Assembly (NCBI GenBank): GCA_038216155.1
Contig: JBBQQH010000006.1
Span: 5,829 to 69,828 of the forward strand
Source: SZAS-103 sp038216155
GTDB taxonomy: Bacteria; Pseudomonadota; Gammaproteobacteria; Xanthomonadales; Xanthomonadaceae
Length of the DNA: 64,000 nucleotides
Reading direction: 5' to 3'
A program made the translations under genes and the position numbers. This document shows positions 43,104 to 51,836 of the stretch, piece after piece (position 1 is the stretch's first letter; each line of letters opens with the position of its first letter). The notes below the pieces were generated by a model. That model did not search any database. It had not been told where the DNA came from and saw nothing but the letters and a program-made list of their open reading frames with translations.

Positions 43104-43652
43104 ATGCAGGCCGACCCAACGGACGAAGCGCTGATGCTGGCTTACGGCCGCGGCGACGCGTCGGCGTTCGAAACGCTTTACGGCAAGCATCGCGGGGCGC
43201 TGTTCCGCTATCTTTTGCGGCATGTGCGTCAGCAGTCGCTGGCCGAGGAATTCTTCCAGGATGTCTGGAGCCGCGTGATCGGCGCGCGTGAGCGCTATCG
43301 ACCCGACGCACGCTTCACCACCTGGCTGTACCAGATCGCCGGCAATCGACTCACCGATCATTGGCGCGCCCAGCAGCGTCAAGGTACGCCGGTGGAAGAT
43401 GGCGACGAGCGTGCGGCGCGCGAGCCCGACCCGTCGACGCCCGATCATGAGCTGTCTGAATTCGAGCAACGTCGGCAACTGCAGCTGGCCTTGCAGGAAT
43501 TGCCCGACGACCAGCGCGACGTGCTGCTGCTAAGGCTGGAGCAGGAACTCTCACTGGAGGAGATTGCCAAAATCACCGGCGTGGGACGCGAAACCGTGAA
43601 ATCGCGCTTGCGTTATGCAATGGACAAGTTGCGTGCGAGGCTGGGCCAATGA
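43104..43652 (+). CDS. ECF-type RNA polymerase sigma factor
   Basis: 182 residues. Region 2 (about 20-90): ALFRYLLRHVRQQSLAEEFFQDVWSRV and FTTWLYQIAGNRLTDHWR. Region 4 (about 120-180): LALQELPDDQRDVLLLRLEQEL, then the helix-turn-helix SLEEIAKITGVGRETVKSRLRYAMDKLR. It directs polymerase to a stress or envelope regulon. Its stop overlaps the start of the next gene, the position where ECF anti-sigma genes lie. The longer ORF from 42405 runs antisense to the GGDEF-EAL gene and is rejected. Confidence 0.93.
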   Translation: MQADPTDEALMLAYGRGDASAFETLYGKHRGALFRYLLRHVRQQSLAEEFFQDVWSRVIGARERYRPDARFTTWLYQIAGNRLTDHWRAQQRQGTPVEDGDERAAREPDPSTPDHELSEFEQRRQLQLALQELPDDQRDVLLLRLEQELSLEEIAKITGVGRETVKSRLRYAMDKLRARLGQ

Positions 43653-44836
43653 GTTCGCAAATGCCACCGTTGCCGCCTTCCGAACCGCTGGACGCCCAGG
43701 AGCGCCAGATGGCGCGCGCCTTGCGCAACCTGCCATCGGCATTGCCGCCCCCGGAACTGGACGCGCGCATCCTTGGCGCCTCGCGGCGGGCTATCGCGAT
43801 GACGCCAAAACCCCGCTCCCGTCGCGGCTGGGCCTGGGGCCTGAGCAGCGCTGCCGCTGCCGTGCTGGCGCTGGGCATATTCACCAAGATGCATCTCGAA
43901 CATCGCGATGCCGCGTTCGAGCCAACCGTGCCGGCGTCGACGCCGGTCAGCACACCACCTATGCCAGCCAATGGCGCTGCAACAAGCGAATCGGCGGCAG
44001 CAGCCGACGTCAGTCAGGCTGAGTCGGCGAACACCGATGACCTGTCCTACGCCGCCGAAGTAGCGCCACCGCCGCAGCAGGCCATCGCGCCGACAGCCAC
44101 GCCCATGGTCAGCGAGCCCGAGTTAGCGAAAGACGCCAAGGCGCAACTCGATGTTCGCGATGCAGCAAAACCGACCGATAGCCAACTGCAGGCGGCCCGG
44201 GCGGACGCATCTGCCGCCAGTGCCCGCAAGCAGGAAGATCTGCAGGACCGCAGCGAGCGCGACAAGACCGCCGCCGATCAGGCAGCCGCGCGCAATGGGC
44301 CGCAACCCTTCCCCGCTGCGCCCAAGGAGCGCGCTCCGATTGCAACCGGCGCCATGCAACAGGCACCAATCGTGCTCGACACGCCGACGACTGCAAGCAA
44401 GGCCACCGGCGGGATCGGCAATGCGGCGCAACCACGCCCGTCGATCGCAGAGCCAACGCCTGCTCCGCCGCCACCGCCATCTTCAGCACAAGTGGGCACG
44501 TTTGCGCCGCCATCTGCAAAGGCCGCAGCGCCGGCCGCGTTGAAGCCGTCCGCGCCTCCTGTTGATTCGCGCGCCAATCTGACAGCCGCCGCTGACGAAG
44601 GTGCTGCATCGCTGGATACCAGCACCGTCGCCGGCAGCCGTCTCCGCCAGACACCACCGGCGACGCTGCCCCCAGTCGACACCGACGCGACGCTGCCACC
44701 TGCGCAGTGGATTGAACGCATCCGCCTGCGCGTGAATGCCGCCGATGGTCGCGGAGCGCGCGAAAGCCTGCGCCGACTGCTGCTGCGTTATCCGCAAACC
44801 ACGGTGCCGACCGATCTTGCGCCGCTGCGCCAATGA
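43649..44836 (+). CDS. Single-pass membrane protein in anti-sigma position, with Pro/Ala-rich periplasmic tail
   Basis: 395 residues. A short cytoplasmic N-terminus of about 60 residues (DAQERQMARALRNLPSALPP, then ELDARILGASRRAIA) precedes one membrane helix (about 62-80). About 315 residues of low-complexity Ala/Pro/Ser/Thr/Asp sequence follow, then a conserved-looking end (WIERIRLRVNAADGRGARESLRRLLLRYP). TVAGSRLR occurs at 326-333, nearly the same string as in the vWA lipoprotein (37915). ATGA overlap with the sigma gene suggests an anti-sigma or co-regulator, but no canonical ZAS/RseA domain is recognised. Confidence 0.8.
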   Translation: MSSQMPPLPPSEPLDAQERQMARALRNLPSALPPPELDARILGASRRAIAMTPKPRSRRGWAWGLSSAAAAVLALGIFTKMHLEHRDAAFEPTVPASTPVSTPPMPANGAATSESAAAADVSQAESANTDDLSYAAEVAPPPQQAIAPTATPMVSEPELAKDAKAQLDVRDAAKPTDSQLQAARADASAASARKQEDLQDRSERDKTAADQAAARNGPQPFPAAPKERAPIATGAMQQAPIVLDTPTTASKATGGIGNAAQPRPSIAEPTPAPPPPPSSAQVGTFAPPSAKAAAPAALKPSAPPVDSRANLTAAADEGAASLDTSTVAGSRLRQTPPATLPPVDTDATLPPAQWIERIRLRVNAADGRGARESLRRLLLRYPQTTVPTDLAPLRQ

Positions 44837-44997
44837 TCGATTCGTGGCATGCGGACATGCAGCGTTAACGTCCAGAATGCCCATTCGAACGAAAATGTGT
44901 GCGTTTTTCTGTCCTGCACACGCGAAAATGATGACGTGTCTCGACCATACACCGCGCGATTCCCGCAATATGATCGCATCGCGATGACCGCATCCGA

Positions 44998-45591
44998 ATG
45001 AAGCTCGACACCCTGGCGCTACCCGCGCAGTTCGCGCTCGAAGTTCGCAAGAGCCGCTTCCTTGCCCACGCCGCGCGTGCCGACAATGCAGACGTTGCGC
45101 TCGTTTTTCTGGATAGCGTGCGCTCGCGCGATGCCAACCATCATTGCTGGGCCTACCGCATCGGAGATGCGTATCGATCGTCCGACGATGGCGAACCCTC
45201 CGGTACCGCAGGGCGGCCGATCCTCGCTGCGATCGACGGTCAGCAATGCGATCAGGTCGTGGTCGTTGTTGCACGCTGGTTCGGCGGCATCAAGCTCGGT
45301 GCGGGCGGATTGGTGCGCGCCTACGGCGGCGCGGCATCAGAGTGCCTGCGTAACGCAACCCGCATCCTGTTGATCGAACGCGCACGCATTGGAATCGATT
45401 GCCAATACGAACACGTCGGCGCCATTCATCAATTGCTTGCTCAGTTTTCTGCAGAGAAGCTCGATGAAACCTTTGCCGGCGATGGCCTGCATTTCGACAT
45501 CGAATTGCCACGCGATCGCCTCGAAGCCTTGCAAATCGCGGTGCGCGACGCCACACGTGGACAGGCGAAGGTGACCGAGGCGATCGAATGA
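44998..45591 (+). CDS. YigZ/IMPACT-family protein
   Basis: 197 residues. Conserved IMPACT domain: HCWAYRIGD, SSDDGEPSGTAGRPIL and VVVVARWFGGIKLGAGGLVRAYGGAA, followed by a C-terminal DUF1949 ferredoxin-like domain. E. coli YigZ and yeast YIH1 belong here; the mammalian and yeast proteins regulate GCN2, while the bacterial function is unclear. The ATG at 44998 overlaps a 5-codon micro-ORF (44984) of doubtful meaning. Confidence 0.92.
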   Translation: MKLDTLALPAQFALEVRKSRFLAHAARADNADVALVFLDSVRSRDANHHCWAYRIGDAYRSSDDGEPSGTAGRPILAAIDGQQCDQVVVVVARWFGGIKLGAGGLVRAYGGAASECLRNATRILLIERARIGIDCQYEHVGAIHQLLAQFSAEKLDETFAGDGLHFDIELPRDRLEALQIAVRDATRGQAKVTEAIE

Positions 45592-45601
45592 GGCGCAAGC
45601 A

Positions 45602-47446
45602 ATGACCGACCCATCTGTCGACACGCTAGCGGTCGACACGTTAGCGCCGACGACATCGGAAGACGCAAAGGACAAGCCCGCAAGCGCCAAACTGCGTCCG
45701 TTGCGGGCGCTGTCGCCGTATATCCGTCGCTACCCGAAGCTGATCGCAGGCTGGCTTGGCTTTCTCGCGCTATCGTCCGCGTCCACGCTGACCTTGCCGG
45801 TCGCTGTTCGTTTCATGATCGACAATGGCTTTAGCCACGCTCATGCGGGTTCGGTCGATCGCTGGTTCCTACTGTTGCTCGCGGTCGCCCTGGTGATGGC
45901 ATTTGCGACTGCTGCGCGCTTCTATTGCGTGAGCCTGCTGGGTGAGCGCGTGATCGCCGACCTGCGACGTGATCTTTACGACCGGCTGATGCGGCTGGAC
46001 ATGTCATTTTTTGAGCGCACCCGCAGCGGCGAACTTGTCTCGCGCCTGTCAGCCGACACCGAATTGTTGCGCACCGTGGTCGCATCGAGCATGTCGATCG
46101 CCTTGCGCAGCGGCATTACGATTGTCGGCGCGGCGGTGATGTTGACGGTGACGAGTCCGCGCCTGGCAGGGATTGCCGGCATCGGCATTCCGCTGGTGAT
46201 CCTTCCAATCGTGTTGTTCGGACGTCGCGTACGCGGCATGTCGCGCGACAGCCAGGATCGCATCGCCGATGCCAATGCGCGTGCTGGCGAAACCTTGAAC
46301 GCGATGCATACCGTGCAGAGCTACGCGCGCGAAGCCCATGAAAGCAGTCGCTTTGCGGCGGCGGTCGAAAACGCGTTCCAGGCCGCGCGACGGCGCGTAC
46401 GCACGCAGGCGACCCTGACAGCGTCGGTAATCGTGCTGGTATTTGGCGCGATTGTTGGCGTGCTGTGGATCGGTGCGCAGGATGTCATCAGCGGCGTGAT
46501 GAGCGCCGGCACGCTCACGCAATTCGTGATTTACGCAGTGTTCGGCGCAGGTGCAGTCGGATCGCTCAGCGAAGTCTGGGCCGAAGTGCAGCGCGCCGGA
46601 GGCGGTATGGCCAGGATCAACGAATTGCTGGCCGAAACGCCGCAGATTGCTGTGCCTGCGCAGCCGCTCTTGTTGCCGCCCGCGCATGATGCAGCGCATC
46701 CAGTGGGCGCGATTTCTTTCGAGCATGTGCGTTTTCACTATCCGGCGCGTCCTGATACCGCCGCGCTTGATGATTTTTCCCTGACCGTGAAGGCGGGCGA
46801 AACCATCGCTCTGGTCGGACCATCCGGCGCCGGCAAGAGCACCGTGCTGCAACTGCTGCTGCGTTTCCACGACCCGGATGCGGGCACCATCCGCGTCGAC
46901 GGCATCGACCTGCGCGATCTCGATCCAACCCAACTGCGCGAACGCATCGCACTGGTGCCGCAGGATCCAGTCATCTTCGGTGCCGATGCGCAGGACAACA
47001 TCCGCTACGGCCGGCTCGACGCCAGCGATGACGAGGTGATCGCCGCGGCCCGCAACGCAGAAGCGCACCAATTTCTCAGCGCACTGCCTGAAGGCTACAA
47101 GAGTTTTCTCGGCGAAAAAGGCACGCGATTGTCGGGCGGCCAGCAACAGCGCCTCGCCATAGCGCGCGCGGTGTTAAAGGACGCGCCGATCCTGCTGCTC
47201 GACGAAGCGACCAGTGCGCTGGATGCGCAAAGCGAGCGGGCCATCCAGCTGGCACTGGAACGCCTGATGGAAGGCCGCACCACCTTGGTGATCGCACATC
47301 GCCTCGCCACCGTGCTGCGCGCCGACCGCATCGTGGTGCTCGATCAAGGTCGGATTGTCGCTGAAGGCAAACACGCCGAACTGGTCGCAGAAGGCGGCCT
47401 GTACGCGGAACTCGCCCGCCTGCAATTCGCGCCCCTGACGGAATGA
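45602..47446 (+). CDS. ABC exporter, fused permease-ATPase half-transporter (MsbA/BmrA-like)
   Basis: 614 residues. After a 35-residue variable N-terminus come six membrane helices with the coupling helices typical of type IV exporters (ERTRSGELVSRLSADTELLRTVV). The nucleotide-binding domain follows, with Walker A GPSGAGKST (about 406), signature LSGGQQQR (about 509), Walker B ILLLDEATSALD and H-loop VIAHRLATV. It acts as a dimer to flip or export lipids or drugs; substrate unknown. The N-terminal coding region holds a perfect-frame duplication of 15 bases (VDTLA twice). Starts 10 bases after the YigZ gene. Confidence 0.93.
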   Translation: MTDPSVDTLAVDTLAPTTSEDAKDKPASAKLRPLRALSPYIRRYPKLIAGWLGFLALSSASTLTLPVAVRFMIDNGFSHAHAGSVDRWFLLLLAVALVMAFATAARFYCVSLLGERVIADLRRDLYDRLMRLDMSFFERTRSGELVSRLSADTELLRTVVASSMSIALRSGITIVGAAVMLTVTSPRLAGIAGIGIPLVILPIVLFGRRVRGMSRDSQDRIADANARAGETLNAMHTVQSYAREAHESSRFAAAVENAFQAARRRVRTQATLTASVIVLVFGAIVGVLWIGAQDVISGVMSAGTLTQFVIYAVFGAGAVGSLSEVWAEVQRAGGGMARINELLAETPQIAVPAQPLLLPPAHDAAHPVGAISFEHVRFHYPARPDTAALDDFSLTVKAGETIALVGPSGAGKSTVLQLLLRFHDPDAGTIRVDGIDLRDLDPTQLRERIALVPQDPVIFGADAQDNIRYGRLDASDDEVIAAARNAEAHQFLSALPEGYKSFLGEKGTRLSGGQQQRLAIARAVLKDAPILLLDEATSALDAQSERAIQLALERLMEGRTTLVIAHRLATVLRADRIVVLDQGRIVAEGKHAELVAEGGLYAELARLQFAPLTE

Positions 47447-47545
47447 TTGCTGATCGACGACTGGGGACTCGCCTCAGCGCCGGACCTTGAAGGCCGTCCT
47501 CGATCTCACCTGGACTCGCGACAATTCCATGCAAGACAATCGGCG

Positions 47546-48676
47546 TCAGACGCCCATGGTCCGCACGCAATCGCCATCCATCGCCACTGATGCCTGCCGC
47601 ATCGCCCGGAATTCGCCAGGTGGATAGCCCGTCGCCGCCTTGAATGCGCGATGGAATGCGCCGAGTGAACCGAAGCAGCTTTCCAGCCCGATCACCAACG
47701 TCGACCACTCATCTCGCGTCCGATTGCTCAACAGCGCTTGCGCGTGTTCGAGGCGAAAGCCATTGACGTATTGGCTGATATTGCGATGACCCAGCACATC
47801 ATGAATCACGCGACTGATACGGTATTCGCTGACGCCAAGCGCCTGCGCCAAGTGACTGAGTTTGAGCTCCGGTTGTAGATACGGTTGCTGCTGACGCATG
47901 TGTCGATCGAGTGCGCAGGCGAGCGTTGCATCTTCGGCGCGAATTACCGCATCGCTGAAGCTTTCGGCGCCCGACACGCTGTCAAAGTCTGCTGGCGCGC
48001 GCACGTTCGCTTCGCAGGCCAGGGCTTCTGCGATTTCACTGCGAGCCGAACTGTCCAGCGGATTACGCAGCCTCCACGCCACCAAGCCTTGCGTCACGAA
48101 TACGATGATTGCCGCAGCCGCCGCAGCGCATAGGGCAGCCGCACCACTGTGGCTGCCAAGCACGATTGGCAGCAATAACGCGATGCCGGCGCAGCCCCCA
48201 TAGGTCGCCAGAAACACAATGCGCATCGCGCGCTCGGTGCCGCGCTGGCGCGAAAATCCCTGCACACCTTCCCAAAACGCCAGCACCAGGGTCGTCGAAC
48301 TGAGCAGGCTCAACACCTCCTCCGCAAGTTGCTGGAATGGAGTGTGGACGTCGCGCTGGGACAGGATGATCAGCACCGCAATCAGCCCGACAAACCACAT
48401 GTGCGACGCCGCGAACGGTCGGCCTTCTCGGAACAACGCACGCGCCACCAGCCAAAAACCGTTGCAGGTGAAGCAGGCACCGATGCCGAATAGTACGTAC
48501 CAAGAACCCGCGCTCGGACCGACCAGGCTGTGCGCCATGAACAGTGCGATCGAACCGCAGAACAACGCCCAGACGGTGTTGAGCGGACCCAGAGGTCGGG
48601 TTGTCAGCGCCATCGCCAGCCATAGCAGCGACAGGCACAGCGCGGTGGCCTGCAATGCGGGGGTCGATAAATTCAT
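47546..48676 (-). CDS. Membrane-bound AraC-family transcriptional regulator
   Basis: About 376 residues from the ATG at 48676 (start not supported by a ribosome-binding site; the frame is open to 48901). The N-terminal half has six or seven hydrophobic helices (ATALCLSLLWLAMAL, AGSWYVLFGIGACFTCNGFW, FVGLIAVLIILS and others). The C-terminal 110 residues are an AraC double helix-turn-helix: LSHLAQALGVSEYRISRVIHD and GLESCFGSLGAFHRAFKAATGYPPGEFR. It probably binds DNA while tethered to the inner membrane, sensing a signal there. Divergent from the DUF2306 gene, its most likely target. Confidence 0.87.
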   Translation of the reverse strand: MNLSTPALQATALCLSLLWLAMALTTRPLGPLNTVWALFCGSIALFMAHSLVGPSAGSWYVLFGIGACFTCNGFWLVARALFREGRPFAASHMWFVGLIAVLIILSQRDVHTPFQQLAEEVLSLLSSTTLVLAFWEGVQGFSRQRGTERAMRIVFLATYGGCAGIALLLPIVLGSHSGAAALCAAAAAAIIVFVTQGLVAWRLRNPLDSSARSEIAEALACEANVRAPADFDSVSGAESFSDAVIRAEDATLACALDRHMRQQQPYLQPELKLSHLAQALGVSEYRISRVIHDVLGHRNISQYVNGFRLEHAQALLSNRTRDEWSTLVIGLESCFGSLGAFHRAFKAATGYPPGEFRAMRQASVAMDGDCVRTMGV

Positions 48677-48845
48677 GTCGAGACCATGCGAGTTGGAGGT
48701 TGAACGCGGAAGCGGCTCCATCATGAGGCCAGCAGCGGACCAATACCTCCTCCAAAAGTCACGATCGTTTGTCGAAATCGAAGTCTGGCAGGACGAAGCG
48801 GTCAGCGTCACGCATCGTCCCGAATCCCTGGATCGGATTCTTCGC

Positions 48846-49652
48846 ATGACCTCGACAACCTTCAGCCCCCAAGCCACCACCCCCCTGCTGTCTTGGACCA
48901 CCCGTGCCTGGTTTGTGTCCGCGCTGATCAGCCAATGGCTGTTTGCGATCTATGTCGGATGGACGCTGGTACGTCCGCTGTTGGATGGCAACGCCGCCAG
49001 CGTAGACAACACGCGCCTGATCACTGGCCATGTCGCTGGCGATACTGCTGGCAACGCGATGTTGCTTGGACATGTGCTAGCCGCCGCGATCATCAACGGT
49101 ATCGGCCTGTTGCAGCTGGTGCCGGCGTTGCGTCGCCGGTTTCCGGCGTGGCATCGCTGGGCCGGGCGGACATTCATGGTGCTAGCGCTGCTAGCGGCGC
49201 TGAGTGGCTTCTACATGGTTTGGATCCGCGGCTCGCGACTGAGTGATGTCTCAGCGGCGGCCATCACCCTCAACGGCGTGCTGATCTTCCTCGCAGTGGC
49301 CATGGCTTGGCGGCGCGCAATGCAGCGGCGCTTCGCCGAACACCGCCGCTGGGCCATCCGCGCCTTCCTGCTGGTCAGCGGCGTGTGGATGTTACGGCTG
49401 GGACTGATGGCATGGGTGATCATCAACCACGGGCCTAATGGCAATACCCCGCACCTGGATGGTGACTTCGACTCGATTTGGGTGTTCGGCTGCTACCTGA
49501 TTCCACTGGCGATCGCCGAGCTGTACTTTCGCGCACAGACGAGTGGTCGAGCAATGCAGTTCACCGCCGCACTCATGTTGTTGGCGAGTACGGCATTCAC
49601 ATTGTTGGGAACCTTCGGCGCATTCGCGTTTCTGTGGCTTCCGCACTTTTGA
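48846..49652 (+). CDS. DUF2306 integral membrane protein
   Basis: 268 residues with about seven helices. Motifs HVLAAAIINGIGLLQLVPALRRRFPAWHRWAGRTFM and RRFAEHRRWAIRAF have the paired histidine pattern of DUF2306 proteins, a family that resembles di-haem or quinone-interacting membrane proteins. Function unknown. Divergent from the membrane-bound AraC regulator with 169 bases between the starts. Confidence 0.85.
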   Translation: MTSTTFSPQATTPLLSWTTRAWFVSALISQWLFAIYVGWTLVRPLLDGNAASVDNTRLITGHVAGDTAGNAMLLGHVLAAAIINGIGLLQLVPALRRRFPAWHRWAGRTFMVLALLAALSGFYMVWIRGSRLSDVSAAAITLNGVLIFLAVAMAWRRAMQRRFAEHRRWAIRAFLLVSGVWMLRLGLMAWVIINHGPNGNTPHLDGDFDSIWVFGCYLIPLAIAELYFRAQTSGRAMQFTAALMLLASTAFTLLGTFGAFAFLWLPHF

Positions 49653-49706
49653 CTTGGTGCAAACATTCCCACAACCACGCCCGGACGCGCTCGTGCTTGT
49701 GCTTGT

Positions 49707-50918
49707 TCAAGCCGTCGCGGGGATCGCAAACACCACTACCAGCACCCCAATCACGACGCCAAACGCATACAACGCCGCGCGTCGCATGCTGCCCAGTCGC
49801 CACGCTGACAGCGTGGCCTGCATCGATTGCAGTGCGTAGTAAGTCACGAAAGCCTGACTGGCGTAGGTGATGATCTGGTAGATATCGGCCAGCCAGGTAA
49901 TGGCGATGGCGACCACTGCCGTGAGCAGGTGTCCCATGTTGACCGACACCCGCTCACCTGTAGATTCGGAAATCAGGCCGCCGGCACCACTGGTGTCGGC
50001 AACGGCGGCGGATAGCTGCGACGCCAGCGCCATGATGATGATCGCCGGCATCACCAGCGCACCCAGTGGCGCCAGCATGTCGATGATCGCGGTCTCGCCG
50101 CCTTCCGTGGGCAGGTTGCCACTGAAGTAACGGGTGATCAGCAGCATGAAGGTGAGGTAGATCGCGGTCGACAGCCATTGCGCCCAGCGCATGGTGCGCA
50201 CGCGGGTGTCAGCGTCATACGAACTGCCGAGGTAGCGCGATGTCTCGAAACCCTGCACCAGGATCACCAACCCGAGCAACATCCGTAATTCATGGGTACC
50301 GCGTGCATGTTCGAGCACCGGCCAATGCAAGGTGCCGGCATGCAGTGCGACCACGGTGGCCACCGCGAGCGCGCTGAGCAGCGCGCCGATCAGCGCCAAC
50401 TTCAGGCTCACCGCGCCGATGGTCAGGCGCTCCAGCGCATCCAGTCCGCCGCGAAGACCCAGCATGCCGACTGCCGCGATGACGATGGTCGATGCGATGC
50501 GAATCCAGAACGGATTTTCGATCCCCGCAAATCGCAGGCCGAAGGCAGCGAACAGGTTGAGGTAGTAAGCCACCGAAACGAAATAGGCCAGCGACAGCGT
50601 GATTTCCGACGCGCGCTCCAATCCGCCAACAATGCCACTCGGCTTGGCATGGAACTCGGGCTCCACATGCACGATGTTATGGCGGATCGCAGAGCCAAAC
50701 AGGTACGCGATGGCACAAAGACCCAGCATCGCCACGGTCGCCCAGCGACCGGCGGCATGCGCCAGGATCGGGCCGGCCACCAGAAACCCTGAACCGATGA
50801 TCGAAGCCAGCGGCGTGACCATCGCCTGCCAGGGCTTTGAGCGCAGCAGGCGCGGCTGCAGTAGCAGCACGGCGAAAATCAGCAGTGTGACCACCAGAGT
50901 GATGCTGGAAGGGCTCAT
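49707..50918 (-). CDS. APC-superfamily-like permease, substrate unknown
   Basis: 403 residues with about eleven membrane helices. Segments SIIGSGFLVAGPILAHAAGRWA in the first helices and SQLSAAVADTSGAGGLISE in the middle recall the unwound helices 1 and 6 of LeuT/APC-fold transporters, but no named family is evident. AGGA precedes the ATG. Convergent with the DUF2306 gene. Confidence 0.75.
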   Translation of the reverse strand: MSPSSITLVVTLLIFAVLLLQPRLLRSKPWQAMVTPLASIIGSGFLVAGPILAHAAGRWATVAMLGLCAIAYLFGSAIRHNIVHVEPEFHAKPSGIVGGLERASEITLSLAYFVSVAYYLNLFAAFGLRFAGIENPFWIRIASTIVIAAVGMLGLRGGLDALERLTIGAVSLKLALIGALLSALAVATVVALHAGTLHWPVLEHARGTHELRMLLGLVILVQGFETSRYLGSSYDADTRVRTMRWAQWLSTAIYLTFMLLITRYFSGNLPTEGGETAIIDMLAPLGALVMPAIIIMALASQLSAAVADTSGAGGLISESTGERVSVNMGHLLTAVVAIAITWLADIYQIITYASQAFVTYYALQSMQATLSAWRLGSMRRAALYAFGVVIGVLVVVFAIPATA

Positions 50919-51088
50919 GCGAATCCTGTATCGAAGGGGCGCAGTATGCCGGTCGCGATGTGAGAGCTATCGCATACCGCGCATTGGTCTTGATGATGCT
51001 GTACTGCTTGCGGATCAATCGCTTGCCAGTGGCTGAGTGCGATATCGCCGATTTGTGCAACGTGCGCCGCACGCACGTAGCTGGACAA

Positions 51089-51110
51089 TCGCGCGCACCA
51101 CGCACGCTAC
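51089..51110 (+). repeat. GC-rich 22-base repeat, copy 3 (diverged)
   Basis: Matches the units at 14757 and 14855 in GCGCAC and GCACGCTA, with differences in the centre. Confidence 0.5.
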
Positions 51111-51165
51111 GCAGACCCTGGTGCGCACAGCATCACCTACCCATTGCGCATGATCGACGCGGCAT

Positions 51166-51181
51166 CTAGGAATTTTCCTAG
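51166..51181 (+). promoter_or_regulatory. Palindrome CTAGGAA-TT-TTCCTAG at a -35 position, with TATAAC downstream
   Basis: Perfect 7-base arms around TT. Its centre lies about 30 bases upstream of TATAAC (51203-51208), so a bound activator would sit over the -35 region, which has no TTGACA. Likely an operator for a dimeric (for example LuxR/NarL-type) regulator of the small membrane gene at 51290. Confidence 0.45.
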
Positions 51182-51289
51182 GGCAAACTCGGACGCATCC
51201 GATATAACGCCGACCGCAGCGGTGACACGCTGACTGGCAATCGATCGCTGATTCCCCTCTCAACGCGATCGCCCCCTGTGAGGTGTCCC

Positions 51290-51517
51290 ATGCGTGTTGG
51301 TCTGTTTGCCAAAACCTTTCTCGGCCCGGCCGTCGCCGCTGTTCTGGGCATGCTGGTGTTCGCCAAGTCCGTACATCTGGCCTACGGCGACGTCGATCTG
51401 CTGCCGCTGCTGGCCTCGATGGCATTGATCGCGATAGGCGCGGGCGCTCTATGCTGGAGCTGGCGCTGCCTGTGGGAACGAGCACGCGTTCGCCGCGATG
51501 ACGATTCGATTGCCTGA
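51290..51517 (+). CDS. Small two-helix membrane protein
   Basis: 75 residues. The ATG at 51290 follows GAGGTG; a GTG at 51278 would add four residues without one. Helices at about 8-26 and 40-60, then a basic tail (RARVRR). No family recognised. The regulated-looking promoter upstream argues that it is a real gene. Confidence 0.65.
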   Translation: MRVGLFAKTFLGPAVAAVLGMLVFAKSVHLAYGDVDLLPLLASMALIAIGAGALCWSWRCLWERARVRRDDDSIA

Positions 51518-51836
51518 GTGCGGTCGATTCGTTTCACTGGGAAATATTTGCGACGGAAGCCGGGTGTTCACAGACGAGTGTCTGGTCGTCCATTGGGGAT
51601 CGCAGTGTGCGAGAACAAGCTGTGTGAAGGGCTGATGCTGCAGTGAATGCCGCCGGCTTTAGCTGCACTATGGCTGTGGAAGGCCGCGGGTATGACGGCG
51701 TAAAACGCCCTTCCCCCGCAATCCAATGAATTGACGGATTTGGCGGCGGCTTGGCCATTGGGTTTCTCGGGTTCCCGCGGGAATGCTAGATTTGCTTCAT
51801 TGCGCTGCCACCGTGGCGGCAGTACTCGGAGCCTGC
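51518..51836. other. 319-base region without a recognised gene
   Basis: Short ORFs on both strands have no plausible starts. Visible structures: a small hairpin GGCG-TAAAA-CGCC near 51690-51707, the perfect 12-base palindrome TTCCCGCGGGAA at 51772-51783, and GGAG at 51828-51831 serving the next gene. Confidence 0.5.

Larger units (their letters stand above)
50919..51289. other. 371-base intergenic region with a repeat copy and a candidate operator
   Basis: No gene is apparent. It contains the third copy of the 22-base GC-rich repeat (51089-51110), the palindrome at 51166-51181 with a TATAAC box at 51203-51208 behind it, and a GAGGTG ribosome-binding site just before 51290. The left part should hold the promoter of the permease gene on the minus strand. 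Confidence 0.5.

Noticed and set aside
44984..45001. Five-codon ORF overlapping the YigZ-family start
   Set aside because: Too short and without a ribosome-binding site; ATG-TGA pairs this close arise by chance.
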